In this document: positions 1 through 13,800 of the stretch, one piece after another
Position numbering within the stretch: position 1 is the stretch's first letter
Layout of the letters: every line of letters starts with the position of its first letter
Origin: Phylloscopus collybita
Taxonomy: Eukaryota; Chordata; Aves; Passeriformes; Phylloscopidae
Assembly: GCA_027886175.1 (NCBI GenBank)
Contig: JAJNNQ010000006.1
Coordinates: forward strand, 5,456,001-5,520,000
DNA length: 64,000 nucleotides
Reading direction: 5' to 3'
Translations under genes and position numbers: made by a program
The notes under the pieces: generated by a model
What the model was told of the DNA's origin: nothing
What the model saw: only the letters and a program-made list of their open reading frames with translations
The model's database searches: none

Positions 1-3000
1 AGTGACATTAGCAGAAACTACGCAGAGGTAAAAGTAAATTAACGGGAATGTGGGAGGAAAGAATTTCATCATGCCTTTGACAAGAATGCCTTTGGCACTG
101 TACAATAATTAGTCCAAATTGCTACATTGCCAAAAAATGTCCTGACTCAAATTTTGAAGCTTTGGCATATTTTGCTTGTGTCTTCATTTTCATGCTATTT
201 TCTTGATAACAGACAAATGTAAGTAAGATTATAAAGACAAATTTAAATAATATAGAATATGTAGTGTGGCCCTAGTCTTTCATGCTCAGACAGGATGTTT
301 ATTAAAGGAATGAATGAGTGACCCCCTTAGTATTAGCACACTAACAGTACTAGACAAGCAGAAGATGGTCTGTCATAATAAAGGCAGAAGTTCTGCTAGC
401 AGCACTCTATCTTACCCACTGTGATATCAAGATTATTACTGAAATAAATATACAACTTATTGTCTTGTTCTAATATTTTTGTAGTACTTTCAATGGTACC
501 TTAGAGTCTCTTAAATGTAATTTATAAAAATATTCTAAAGAGACTGAAGCTTGCACTTCCCATTGACAAGAAATAGGACTCTAAGGTGCTGCAAGGTGCT
601 CCTTAGCATTCTGCCTCTGGTTGATAAATCTGAGGAAATTTTTTCCTGCGGCAATTGTAACACTGAGAGAAAAGCTCCTGACTGGGAAATTATGAGGAAT
701 CTTATTCAGGACAATATTGATGCTTTATGGTCAGAGTCAAATTCTTCTTGAGCAATGGGATTTCTTAGATGTAACTACTTAAGAAATACATATCTATCTG
801 AAGTTTGATTTCAGAGTTAAAGAAGATAAATAATCCTTATTAAAGAAATTAAACTCCCCATTAAAAATGACATTCAGAACAACTGGCCTGAATCTTTTGG
901 AATGAGAGAAGACACTTTGGAGATCAAGTGTGTTGGCTCCACAGGGTAGCATCTAGCTCAAACCAAATATTTAACTTTTCCTTATCTGAAGTATGTGACA
1001 TGAGTAACAGCTGCTTGCAAGACTTTTGATCTTTGTGTCTGAAGAACATTGAGTTAGAAGCCCTAAGCAGGTTAAAGTGAACTGTAGTGAGGCTGAAGAT
1101 CACAGAAAGATTTGAAAATATGATTTTCAGTTTCTGAGTATGTGAAGGTTTGGGCTAACTTTGCTTTCATGGGAGTCAATTAAAGCCCTTTTGCTTTCAA
1201 GAAAAGAAAAAAAATCCCAATTGGGACATTAACACCCATTTTAGAAAATTGCATTGACAGGAGTAAAAGTGTTATTGAAAGAAAACCCAGAAAAATTGAA
1301 TGAAGCAAATAAAAAGGATGGTGATTGGATTAAGACTGTTAACTACATGGACACATGTCCAGGCAAGTTTACAGGACTCCTGGAGCACCAAGACCCCAGT
1401 GCTGTTACAGTGGGATGGGTGTATGCATTTACACAACTCTTACACTATTGCATTATTGATCTGATAGATTATTCTGAAAGAAAAGTTGTGTGTCTATTTT
1501 AAAAAAGCATTTCTTAATTCACTTGGCATCTTATTTCTCATTCTTACCTTTTTGGGTACTTCAGTCCTCATTAGCAACTCAAAATAAAAATGTTGTCTCT
1601 GCTTTTTTGGTTTTTGCTCCTTTGTTAGTCCCTAAGAATAGCTATAGAATAAACTAAGAGGGGAAAACAAATAACAGAATTTGCTTCAGTATGTTCTCTA
1701 AAAACAAATGGAAACTGCCTTCTTTCTAGTACTCCCTATCTTTTTTTTCTATTGCTCTATCAATCTTCTGTGTCCCAGTTTTGCCATTTACTCTTCTACC
1801 TTCTTAACACTTTGATTTCATGTTAAAATCAATGATGAACCAACAGAAAAACATTTGACTGTACCACACTGGACAAAAGAAAAACAAGCAAACAAAAACT
1901 AAATATTTTTAAAAGCCTAGAGACCCTGTGATGGTAGCAGTGATCTTGTCATACATCCTTGCAGTCTTTTAGCAAATTAATTGACTTTCATCTTCACAAT
2001 CCACTTTCCTCTTATCTTCTGCTATTTTTTCTTCCTCCATCCATGTATATATCATGGGGTTTTTTAAGAGGAAATGTTTGATTTCAAAACAAACAAAGAA
2101 ACAAAAAAGCACAGGAACAGACAATTTAAATTATTATTTTCTTTAAAATGGGAGTCAAAAAAATCCCATTTTTTCCTAAGCATGTACTAGACAGTGGTTA
2201 TATGTATTAAGCCAAAGGAATGTAATGTTTTATCAATTTCTTATGTAATCAATATGATCTTAATAATATTTTAATATTAAGTATAATTTTCATTTGATAA
2301 CAAGTCAAAGAATACCACTGCTACTTGATATAGACCACTAACAATCAACAAACAAAAGGAATTTTAGAGGCAAAGACATGAAAAATCCTCTGTACTATTA
2401 GAAACTATTTCACAGAGAGGTTTATCAACAGATAGAGTATGACATTTTCATTAACTGAATGATCACTCGGTCAGTCCAAATCTGCTGAGGTTTATGGAAA
2501 TAGCTGAGTTACAAGAAGTTGGCTTAGAGCTTAATGCAAGTCACAGCACAATGACTCCTACATTATCATTGCATCGTTTCATTTACACAGTCACTCTAAT
2601 TGACTTTAATAGGTTTTGGATCAGAGCAAACACACAGACAAAAAGATTGATTATACAAAACCAAAATGTTTTTACTAAACTTGCCTCAAGAATATACAAT
2701 CTCAAAAAAATCTCTATATCAGCAGCTAGAGGCTTTAGGAATTTGTGGCAGCCAGTGCAGAGACATTTTGTCAGCTTCAATTTAATTTTTAAAAGATAAG
2801 GTTTCCAGAAACTTCTTTTTAGAATGTGTTTAAACATTGAATCTGCCTCATGGACCACCCCTCTGTTCACATTGACCATTAACAACTAACTATTGATTAG
2901 ACACAGTAGCCATGATTTTTATCAGACCATAATGTTAGGAAATTGATATCTCAAATCTTATGATTCTTTTTCATTTTAGCATGATTTCTAAGGAAAAAAA

Positions 3001-5047
3001 AGAAAAACAAGAGAGCTGGATTATGTCATCAGTGGCAATCTATACAGAAAAAGCAAGACGTTTCTGCAAGTCATAGGAAGTCCACAGGATGCACAGTTTA
3101 GGAAACTATTCAAGCTTCATTCTACAAAGCAGCATTGCATTGCTTCATCAGAGGAAGTGGATGTAAATCACAGAAGAGACACTGCAGTCTGTTCTGTGAA
3201 AGAAAAAAAAACCTCAACAAACAAACAAATAAACAAAAAAACCACCCCAAAACTACACCATAACAGCAGCCGTGCTGACAATCAAAAATCACCAGTGCAT
3301 GCAGTTTTGCCACAGAATAAGTCTCTGAGGAAATTTAGGTCTTCATAGCCTAGTTTTAAAATTATTCTCTTCTTTTGCCTAAAAGACATGTATGATGCTT
3401 TTATAGCATCAGTTCTATGGAGGTCCAAGGACTAAATTTGTATGCAGACATCCATATATGTGGATATGTTTTAGAGGTGGAAATTCTAACTCCAAGAACT
3501 GTCAGTGTTAGCATTTATCTGTCAGGCAAAAGCAGTCATTCTGGACTTAAGAGAGTACAAAATCTGAGATGCATGACTGATTACTACACCAAACACTTCT
3601 TTCAGTCAAAGCCTTATAGCATGCTGTATAGTAGGACTACAGTCTACATACTTTAGTCCTCTTCTGTCTGCCCACACAATTTTATTGTTCTTGTACTGTT
3701 AATAGATAAGCAGAGAAGAAAAATGTACTCATAGAATTAATGTTTTTGTAGAATAAATAGGTTCTTGTTTGTTGACCTTGTACCCATGACAGTAGCTGAT
3801 CTTGAAACAATCATTCTAGTTTGGGTTTTAACATTAATATTTTAGGCCTATTCTGCTTGTGCAAACTCAAGTCATTTATTGATAAACTCAGAATACATTC
3901 CTCTCTTCCTCTGCTCCACCTTTTCCCTCCTCTTTCCATAACTGTTTTCAGTCTGTCAAGGATTTTTAGACCTATTTCTTAAAGTTTTTTTTTCCTTTTC
4001 TTTTCTTTTTCATTGTGCTTTCAACTTCTCTGATTTTTAAAGACAAGAGAAATGAAATGAGATATATAATCAAGACAGTTTTCACTTCACTTGTTTCTCT
4101 AAGAGACATTTTCAAAGAGATTTTGATGAAGGGGAAAAACAGCCCTACTCTGTAATGATATTTTCTATGGTAATCCACCCACAGGGGCATTTTAATATGT
4201 AAATCACATTATTGTCTCACACATGACAATCTGATGGATTTTAAATTCCTCATTTGTTAAAATATAATGAACAGCACTTTTGCTGCTTTTATTTGTGCAA
4301 TAGCACTTTGTTCACCCAAAATGGCAGAGTTCTTCCAAGCTACGTAAGGTGATACTATTATTGAATCATTTGAGACCTGGCAGATATAAATATAATAAGG
4401 AGCTTATTTTCACAGAAATACATCAAACCCCATGCTGGCAGCAAAGAGGTGCAGAGATATTTTCATGTTGACAAGCAAGTGTCCTCTGGCCTGCCCAGGC
4501 AAAATAATCCCCTTACAAAAATACACGCAGATAAGTAAATATGTACGAACACATACGTTCTCACTGTACAATGATTTTTAGAAACCCAAAAAATAAAACC
4601 AAAACTAGACAAAGCTTTATGGACTGATGAATAGGCATCAAACTGTGACAAAAGAAACCTCCTCTTCTTACACACTTTTTTCCTTTAAGAAATCATACAT
4701 GTATATAAGCAGAGACAAAGAGAATTAATATAAAGAAGAGATTAAAAAACCTAGAGCATGTTTTTGAAAGATCTTGTAAATATACTTTGGCATGCATTTA
4801 CTTGGCATTTTCTTTGCCCTCTTTGTATCTTTTGGAGAGTATGCAGCATATTCTTTTTTAAAGATGTAAACATGAAAAATACAGCCTCAAAAATTTTGTG
4901 TATGCTATACTGTGATCTTAAAAACCCAACTCTATTTACTATAAAGGGCAGAAGTCTCAATACTGCTCATATCAGCAGAAATGAAGGGGTACAGAGTCAG
5001 AACAAGTCCCTTATTGACCTTATATTGTCTAAACCTTCAAATACTAG

Positions 5048-5091
5048 CAAACAAAGCAAAACAAAGCAAAATAAAACAAAACAAAACAAAA
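5048..5091 (+). repeat. A-rich (AAAAC)n-like simple repeat
   Basis: A run of short A-blocks separated by single C or G bases (CAAAA, GCAAAA, TAAAAC units) spans about 44 bases. It is an imperfect A-rich simple repeat. A similar but shorter CAAA-type patch occurs near 3212-3240. Confidence 0.8.
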
Positions 5092-7004
5092 GCCTTCCAC
5101 TAGATCACTGAAACTGTGAAACTTATTTTGAAAATATCAAGAGCATTTAAAGATCATAAATAAAGGTCACTTCTTTGTACTGTCACCACCTTTTCATACC
5201 CCACGACTGACCTACAAAAGATCCTTTAAATGGTTTCAAAAGCCACAGCATTTCTTTTCGGTTCCTTTGCAAGCAGTTGGGAGTTGCCTAGAAGAGAACA
5301 GAATGAATTCACCACTGTATTTTTTTACTCTCATTTTGGATACATAGGAGTGTGAACATTTCTGCAAGGAAATTGAAAATGTACATAAGCATTTTTTCAA
5401 ATTACTTTTAAAAAGCATAATGGATTTAACATGAAACAGATATCCCAATAAAGTCAAACTCTGAAGCATTCTAATGGAAGGCAAAAAATACCTTTCTCAG
5501 AGGGATTATCAAATCTTTTGCAGCTCTCTTTTACAGCAAAAGGGAAAAAACACTAAATAACTATGCAAAAACAGTGAACTACTAACTTTATAACTTTGCC
5601 ATAAATGTTAGGGAAAAGGGCACAAAATATCATCTTATTGTGCTTTTAAGAAGCATCTAACTAAACAGAATCATTCAGCACCAGAGAAGTACTGTAAAAA
5701 TGTTAAATTAAGAAATTGGCATACATCACAACAGTTGGATGGCATATTAAAGAGAAAAACAAATTTAAGATTACTATCTGCAGTAATGTAATGTACTAAG
5801 GTATGATTCCCTAACATTTCTAACTACTGCCTCACTACCAAAGCTTAAATTTCCACTGGATGCCACACTTGTCCTCAAGCTGTTTATTTGAAGATGCTAT
5901 GCATTTTATTACTTAATCACAGCCCTGTATGAACTGGCATGTTAAAGAGAGGGGGAAATGTCATGCCAGGAGCAGCCAAACTTGGCAACTATGAATTTAT
6001 TTGTACCTTAACAGTCATTTTTCCAAGTTATTTCCTAATCACACATCACATATACAACAACCATTCCATGTCACTAAATGTCTTGTGTTTTATTCAGTCT
6101 TGCATTTATTTCTGGTTTTCCCCATGCTTGCAATTACTGAGGCTATGAAAGGTCTGTTTCTTACAGATGCTATATTTTCAGATAGGTTTCATCTAGGGTT
6201 GTAGTAGCCAGTTGTGCTGCATGAATTAAGGATATCACACACAAAAAAATCAGCCCTACAGACTGGACAGAGTGAATTGATTTTTTTTTCTTTCCTCTGG
6301 GAAACTAAGCAATTTTGACATTGCCTTGTTGTCCAGGATACTATAAATACAAGAAAAGACCTCAGGTAGGATTCTTTTGACTAAATGCAGACAGCCTGCT
6401 AAGTAAACATTTATGTGTAGGCCAAAGTAAGAAACCAAGTCCTGGCCCCCAACCCTAATTGATATTTCCCAGCTCTTATTCAGTCACGTACATGTTCTGT
6501 CTCTGGCAAGAGAGACCCGACTGGAACACAGGACATACCCTAATTCCTGTTCAAAAGTTTGCTCCTTGGATTGTTTTTGGTGAGAAATGTACGGTTGCCT
6601 TATCACTGAGATTGGCATACTAAGTTTCTTTCCAATGAATGAGAAGAAGTTACTTCTCAGGAGTGATTAGTCTACAGGAATTTAATATTTAATTTAATAA
6701 TGCCATAAAACACTTATTTCTCACTACTGATTACAAAAGAAGGCTGTAGCAACTAATTGAGCTACAGGAAATTGCAGTGGTGACCTAAATTATCTGAGAT
6801 AAATCTGACCTCTGTGGCCACTAGACCACAGAAGAGAAGGTGGTCTTTGAGATTCTGTTTGCTCACATTCATCCATGTAAAGCTGCTACATGGAGAAAAG
6901 AGGGAGAAGGCAAAAATCTCAATCATGTTCCTTACAAAAGCAAAGAAACAGGAATAGCCTGTCAACTGTCTGTGCAAGTTCAAATAATTTCAGAAAGAGT
7001 ACTA

Positions 7005-7034
7005 TGTGTGTGTGTGAGAGAGAGAGACAGAGAG
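7005..7034 (+). repeat. Compound (TG)n(GA)n microsatellite
   Basis: A short TG repeat passes directly into a GA repeat that is interrupted once by AC. Compound dinucleotide tracts like this are common in vertebrate non-coding DNA. Confidence 0.85.
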
Positions 7035-7697
7035 ATGCAAGTTCTGCATTTGGGATTTAGCCAAATGTGGGAGAAAGCCTTAGTACCAGAGAAGACTGTA
7101 GAGAATGATTAATACAATAATTTATCCAACCTAATAATTTGAAATTTTATTGTTTCAAATAGTGATTTTAAAGTAGCCCAACAGAAAAATGTTTGATATA
7201 GTTGGACATACTTGTATGGCAAGTGAGAGATGATAATGCAACTTCATCTTTATAAAAGTGTTTTTCAAATGAATAATTTCATTAAAATAGTTATGGGTAA
7301 TATACTTTTTACCTCATTTTAGACACCTATGGTATCTGAATCACTTGAGTTATTCAACTGAAATTCCACTTTTAGTCAAAGAAGAAAAATGGGCATTTGA
7401 AGGCACAAATCTTTTCACCTATTTTAGAAACAGAAGATTCATGCTCTGCAAATGCCTATTTCTCTTCATAAAGGGATGTAGTCCCTCATATTCTACGCTT
7501 ACTTTCAGTGAGCTGGTTCTCATTCCTCAAAGTGTTTCAGAAAAAATTTATGATGTTTTCTTGGTCTGGAGAATTAGAGAAGATCCGAAAATTAAGTATT
7601 ATGGGTTTGGTTACATACCACTAACAGATGAAAGGGACTATTTGCGTATTTTGGGTGGGGGAAGGTGTCAAGGGGGAAAATGGTAAAATAACTCCTG

Positions 7698-7720
7698 TAT
7701 ATATATATATATATATATAT
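7698..7720 (+). repeat. (TA)n microsatellite
   Basis: An uninterrupted alternating TA tract of 23 bases, likely to vary in length between individuals. Confidence 0.9.
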
Positions 7721-9066
7721 GTAATTCAAAGATGATTTGGATTTTAATTTTACATGGACCTAATTTCCTTCTCAGATGGTTTGAGCATAATGCTTCTCAG
7801 AACTTGTTAAATACTTTTAATTCTTCCAGCCTTCCAAGCATGTTATGTCAGATTCTTTCCACTTGTAAATGGGTTTCTGATCTCCTAAACAGCAATGCAC
7901 CACACTTTTGTCTTTAGATAAAAGGAAAACTGCAGAAAAGTCACATTGTTGATTTTGATGTGCATTTTTTTAAAGGAAATCTTTCCATTTTAAGTGCTGA
8001 AAAAAGTTAATTTGCACTTATGCATCATAAAATATACTAAGATAGTTATAATCATTTTAATTATAAACCCAGTAGGCCTAACTATGTTTTTACCAATCAA
8101 AATCATCAAGACCACTCATCTTTCTAAAACTAACCCCATTCACATGTGTCATTCTCTGGTGTAAACAGATATGGAATGCAGAATGACGTAGCAATTTAGG
8201 TAGAAATGAATTATTAACTATTAAAAAGAGAGTAGACCACACTGCAGACAGAGAAAATGGCTAAAACAAAGCATGCAAACACTTTGTCATATGTTAAATC
8301 TTTAGGTTAAATTTCATTTTTTTACTTAAATCAAATTGAAAGAAACTTTCTACTTTTATGGTAATTTTTTTTCAGCATAATACATTTATATTGATATGGT
8401 TGCATACATGGTAGGATCTGTGACCTTTCTCTGATAATTACAGTCCTCAGCATTTTATCTTTTGATACCAATTTTAGTATCAGGTTTTTTTCCCTTGCAA
8501 ACCCTCACCTTCTCTTGAATTTCTCTTAAATTTTCACCAAAAAAGTTGGGTCATATGTTTTTTTCTCATTCCTTTTATATACCAGGTTGCAAATTATTCA
8601 GAATTGATAATTTGTACATGTTTAAATTTCACAAATTTAGCTTATCTAACTTCTTATGCTTCTGATTTTGTGCACACCTTATTGTCATTTGGCGAATCAG
8701 TTCTCTTCTGACTTGACAAATTTTCTATTTTTCCTTTTTTAATGTGAAATGTTTTAGATTCAGATACAAATAAATATTCAGTAACATTTTCTCCTAGGAG
8801 TAAGCATTCACTCCACAATGAAAGAACAATGCCATATCCTCAGCAAAAATCCTAGACCATTAAATGTGTTATAAGGATTGTTACTGATGAAAAGAGGAAA
8901 AGAAATACATTTATCATTGATTTTTGGTTGATTTTTGGTCCTTCTCTTTTGTATTCTCAAAACTATGAGCACTAAGTTAGACTTGGTACAGAGTGCTACT
9001 TAGTACTGGAGATGCACCTAGCGTAGCAGTCTATGTTAAATAAGTACCATTCATTACTCCCCCACA

Positions 9067-9367
9067 GACAAGAAATTTAAAATCCATCAATTCCTCACAT
9101 GTGAGACAGATTGCGATTTACATGTTAAAGTGCCCCTGCGAGTTGATTTGCGTAGGAAAGGCTTCTGGCACAATGAAGCAAAGGATTAGTGAGCATGACA
9201 AGAGTGCTGTTAGTATAGAGAGTGCAGACTCTCCTACAACACACCTTTCAACCAATGTAAACACACTCATCAAAAAAATACATAGATCTTGGTGGGTTTC
9301 CCAGCCAGGAATGAAACAAAGGTCTTGTCTCAAGAGCAGTAAGACTGAAGTTATAAACACTGGATGA
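9067..9367 (+). pseudogene. Decayed Penelope-like element, GIY-YIG endonuclease region
   Basis: Seen: one forward frame (9067-9111) reads DKKFKIHQFLTCETD. A second frame, shifted by one base, continues from about 9113 as AIYMLKCPCELICVGKA, then QRISEH and SADSPTTHL, to a stop after 9367. Known: the C-terminal domain of Penelope-like retroelements has a cysteine just upstream (F-x-TC-x-T), then the GIY-like motif, a CPC motif, YVGKT and an R-I-x-EH helix with the catalytic arginine. The order and spacing match well. Odd: a frameshift lies between the TCET and AIY segments, the YVGKT motif reads CVGKA, and the C-terminal end has lost its usual form. Upstream DNA shows no readable reverse transcriptase, so this is a 5'-truncated or eroded copy. 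It cannot encode a working protein. Other GIY-YIG families (UvrC, SLX1) lack the FxTC/CPC arrangement and fit worse. Confidence 0.72.
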
Positions 9368-9597
9368 GCCTGTGAGCAGAGGGAGGGATCTGCAAACACG
9401 CCTTCCTTACACCACACTCGGGTGGACTCTTGGGTTTGCTTCAAGAGGTAAGATGTAAACATTTACATCTGACCTAATCAGATAGATTTCCTTGTATTGG
9501 CAGCACGTGGAAATAGAATGGTATGTTACATCTTATCCTAAGGCGCACCTCTACAGTAATCAGAATTTCCTCATACTACAATGGCAATTTTTTCTTC

Positions 9598-9599
<2 letters not shown>

Positions 9600-9632
<33 letters not shown>
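9600..9632 (+). repeat. Pure T33 homopolymer
   Basis: Thirty-three consecutive T bases, with no recognisable retroposed body on the A-tail side. It lies about 230 bases downstream of the Penelope-like relic, but nothing links the two. Confidence 0.9.
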
Positions 9633-9633
<1 letters not shown>

Positions 9634-9764
9634 GTAATAGAAAACAACCATACAGTTATTTACTCTATATAACTATAAAGTTAACCATATAGTTACCAAA
9701 GCTCTTATTACAGACAATGCAAAACCCTTTGACACAGTCACTGGACACTTTTCAGCAGTTCATT

Positions 9765-10495
9765 CTAAGACATTTCATCACAGTTTCTCTGCTGCTTCTT
9801 CCCCTTGGAGGGAGGACTCCACACTCCCTTCCTGTGCTCCAGTGTGGGTTCCCTCCCACAGGAGACAGTCCTCCATGAACTTCTCTGGTGTGAGTCCTTC
9901 CCAGGGGCTGCAGTTCTTCACAACCTACCCTACCATCGGTCCCTTCCAGGGTGTAGCCCTGCAGGAACAGGCTGCTCCACTGGGTCCCCCATAGGTCCTG
10001 CCAGCGAATGTGCTCCAGGGTGGGCTCCTCTCTCCATGAGCCCACAGGTCCTGCCAGGAACCTGCACCAGCCCAGGCTTCCCGTGGAGGTGCAGCCTCCT
10101 TCAGTGTGGGGTCCTCCATGGGCTGCAGGAGGAACTCTGCTCCAATTGATCTCCATGGGCTGCAGGGGCACATCCCGACTCACCACGGTCTGCACCATGG
10201 GCTGCAGGGGAACCTCAGCTCCAGCCTCTGGAGCACATCCTGCCTCTCCTTCTTCACTGGCCTGGGTGTCTGCAGGGCTGCTCCTCTCACATATTTGGCT
10301 GTATTCCTGCAGTTTTTTTCCCCCCATAGTCTATTATTCCAGAGGTGCTACCACTAGGGCTGAAGGGCTCGGCCTTGGCCAATAGTGGGTCTGGCTGGCA
10401 CTGGCTTTGTTGAAGGTAGGAGGAAGCTTCCAGCAACTTCTCATAGCAGCCACCCCTTCAGCCCTCCATTACCAAAACCCTGCTGGCCTGAAAAG
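9765..10495 (-). mobile_element. Truncated avian LTR (family A), minus strand
   Basis: Read on the minus strand from about 10495, this matches the LTR at 25529-26456 in the window. Both contain the motif for a 'TTTTGGTA/TTTTTTGCTA' start, a GGTGGCT..GAGAAG segment, a GCCAATG-like SCCAGC segment, a 'CTGCAGACACC' segment, and repeated 'CTGCAGCCCATGG' and 'GGAGCA' blocks. I recognise the family as a bird endogenous-retrovirus LTR, probably ERVL-like, though that class is from memory. The copy stops near 9765, before the part that in the 25.5-kb copy carries the A-rich and T-rich 3' third, so it is truncated at its 3' end. It is much richer in G and C than its surroundings, which creates long but meaningless open frames on both strands (up to 191 codons). 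No paired flanking duplication is seen. Confidence 0.8.
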
Positions 10496-10828
10496 CCTTT
10501 ATAGATAAAGTGTTTAAAATTGAAAATTATTTCCAAGGAATTCAACAGCACAGTGCTCTCCTTCAATAAATAATGCACCACAACAGAGTAAATAAAACCC
10601 AAAGCTATCACCAAGATATCCAAATTATGACACTTAAGGAGGAGGCTGTGTAAAGTATTCACAAAGTCTGTCTTCTGCATTATCAAAAGTGGCCTGTGTA
10701 GGTTTTGTTTACAGCCATTTTAAGGAGTGATTTCTTGTGTAGTTGATTCAGAATAAAAATCTAATTTTAGATGCTTGTAATCAGCCTTATCAGACGGCTC
10801 CTCTCCACTGTCTGTAAAGGCAGCCTTT

Positions 10829-10848
10829 ACAAAATAGTCTCACTAAGT
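10829..10848 (+). repeat. Dispersed 20-bp repeat, copy 1
   Basis: The 20 bases ACAAAATAGTCTCACTAAGT occur here and again at 16217-16236. Similarity continues three bases further with one mismatch (TGA here, CGA there), then ends. An exact 20-base match is unlikely by chance in 64 kb, so both may be remnants of one interspersed element, but I do not recognise it. Confidence 0.6.
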
Positions 10849-13800
10849 TGAATCTAACATTTGGAAATATTTCCATTTAACTTGCTTCCAATTATTTGAA
10901 TCATTATATATACGTGATAATGAACACCGATGGCAAAACATGAGTAACTCCTCACTGCTAGACCAGACCACTTCCAGTTCTGGAGTGTCACCTGCAAACT
11001 CAAGTTTCACCTTTTACTGCTGTAGTCCCTGCTGCATGTGATAGGCTTTCATTCAAACCACACGGTTAGAAATATTGTATAGTTGTAGTAAAGGAACCTC
11101 AGTTGTGCCTCTGCCTTGCTAACTTAGCTCAGTAATCTCTACTGGGTCACTCACATTTACAAGAGAGCTACCCTATTACTCCTCTCTGTCAGAGTGAAAT
11201 GGCTGGTAAACACAGGACTGTGATGGAGCAAGGAAGACACTGAACTGTTACACATTTCTTTTGAGGAAAATGTTGCCAGAGAAAAGTAATCTTCAGGCTG
11301 TGGGCTACCAGTTTTGAGGAGGCAGAAATTCATTCAGGGTCTTTGTGTATTTTCATGCTATGCTGATTGAAAGTTCATTCTGGACTTTACCTAACCCAGC
11401 CTCTGCTGTTTCCCCTCCAGGAGGTTTGAGTATTAAAAGGCATTGATTCTTCCTATGGAGATAAAAGACTGAAAATAAATTAACATTAAAAGGGATATGC
11501 CCTTGAGAAAGCCAAAACATTGAGCTAAAAAACATCAACTTTAAAAGATTTGGCTGAGGTTAATGTTCTTGATGTCTTAGTATTGTGGCACTGACTGCAA
11601 TAGTGAAATTCTTTGTATTCTGCAATGTGTTGCCCAAGGCACTAACACTACTAGGATTAGGAACAGAAGTATCTTTATACACAGGCACCATCCCACTAAA
11701 GTCAGGTTATTTCAGTGTTAGATCCCTGTTTTCTCTTTTTTGAAATGATGCTGCATATTCTTGCATAGTGTTATTGTTCTCTTTAACTACAAAAAATTTT
11801 TTTAAAAATTAGTTTTCTATTGGACATGTGCAGATGCTTCACAGCAAACCTTTTTACACCAAAAGATTATGACATTGAATGTGCAAAAGGAATTGAGGAA
11901 AAACTTTATATTCATAAAGTTTTATAAGTTGTTGTGTATGGGAGATTTTTAGCATACTTATTTTTATTTTGCAACAATAAAAGCCTGTTCTGTATTGCTT
12001 TCCCTCTATTTAGAACACAAATTAATTGAGGTCATGGTTCTGTTAAGGGAACACAGTCATATTTCTAGCAAAAACACCATGAAAATTTAATCTGTGTCTG
12101 AGAGACTTTTGACCTTTCAAACTTGCAGGGTATTTATTATTCCTCTTTTATTTTATGTTGGGAGTCCTCACATTCATCTGTTCTCTTTAAATATTTACAT
12201 TGTAACTTCTCCGGGTACAGCACCACATGCTTGGCTCATACATAAGGGTCTTTATTTGTGCTGCTGCTCTCCTTGACGGTTCTCCATTTTGTCAAGGGGT
12301 CTTTCCAAATGGCAAGGAAAGAAAAAAAATCATCTTGAGTACTTTTTCTTAATTACATATTATAAATTATCTTTAATAATTACTTCAATGAAGTATGAAA
12401 AGTAAATTATTGAATGCAATTGCAACCTTTCATTTCTAACATATTAGTCTCACCTTCCCACTTTTCCCTCTTTTCCCTGTGTGATCATTCACTTTCCTCT
12501 TTCTTAGGAAATAAATCTAAGTCTTCCAACCTCATTTATACTTTATATTTCATATTTTATTTATAATCTTTGTTTCAATAGCCTTTACTGGTAATTTATT
12601 CTACTTGTTCATTTATCTTTTTTGAAATACATTAATTTTGTCCAAGTTTCCTAATTTTCCTGGTTTGTTTACTGTGTCTTGTCATATCATCTAGATTTTA
12701 ACCCCTTCCTAGTGTAGACATGTGTCCACGTTCTAAATTTTTCTTTTATTTTTCCTAATTACAATGTTTTATTTCCCTTTCACTGTTTTGCATTTTATAT
12801 TTAAGAATTTCCCAAACTTATTAAATAACACTGAACAAGAGTCCTCCAGTGTTACAAAAGGGTCGAGTTACATTGAGCATGCAGGAGATTATTTGAGCAG
12901 ATTTCTTACCAATAAGTTTTAAAATACTTAAGGTTCTAGAACAGAACATTGTTCAAGGTCTGATTACTTAAGTGTACATCTCCCCTTTAAAGCATTGAGA
13001 CAGTATTTACAGCACAGTTACTAACATGATCTATATTCTAGATTTTTTTTAAAATGTTGTCCAGATACAATAAATAAAATTATTATATAAGAGTTTTCTG
13101 TTATTTGTTTTCTCTTACTACATATTTTTTAATTCTATTCTAGGTTTCCTGACTGACCCAAGACAGAGTATATTGCAAGAGGTTTTCACATCAGTTTGTC
13201 TGAAAGATTTTTCTCCTTTTTGAGGTCCCGTGTGGATATTTTGTGATAAGTATAAAATAATATCTGAAGAAAATGTTTTGAACAGAGTAAGTACTTATAG
13301 GAATTGCATTTACCTCCCCTGGATTCAGCCCTCTGATATACAGGCAAGTGATCCTGACTGGTCATTTTTACTCCTTCTTTAATTAGAGTAGAAAAAGACA
13401 GGAATTTTCACACAGGGATAGGTGTCCACGCTGGAGATGGATATGTGCTAACAAGGTAGGTAATACAAAAAATCCCTTTCAGGCAGGACCATTGGTGGTG
13501 TTTACTCAGACTTTGCCTGGCACGATTTTAGGCAATGCTAATTCCCACGCTTTGAAAGAGCTCCTGGGCACAATCTGGGAACGAGAATGTTCCCAGAAAT
13601 AGGGCCTATTCACAACAGGTATGTCACATATAACCACACAATTTTTGTCCCAAAACCAGTGGCCACCAGCCTGCCCACCTTTGTCAGTCCCAATGCGTGT
13701 TCTGACAAATACAGCCTGGACATCTAAACTTCAAATTATTTGGGAAAAGTATTATCTCATGGGCACATTTTGCAGTCACACAGAATCCCTTTTCCATGAA

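Larger units (their letters stand above)
1..9066. other. AT-rich stretch, no gene seen
   Basis: I see no gene or recognisable transposon here. Open frames on both strands are short (about 110 codons at most, at 7345-7686), resemble no family I know and lack convincing splice or promoter context. The DNA is AT-rich, with scattered A- and T-runs and a few simple repeats listed separately. It fits intron or intergenic sequence. Old, heavily diverged repeats could be hidden here and would need a profile search to detect. Confidence 0.6.

Noticed and set aside
9067..9367. Reading the GIY-YIG segment as a bacterial UvrC fragment or contamination
   Set aside because: It has the upstream cysteine and CPC arrangement of Penelope-like elements, carries a frameshift, and lies in continuous AT-rich bird-like DNA.
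9752..10327. 191-codon open frame on the minus strand, the longest in the window
   Set aside because: It lies inside the GC-rich family A LTR, overlaps open frames on the other strand and consists of the repeated LTR blocks. It is a by-product of composition.
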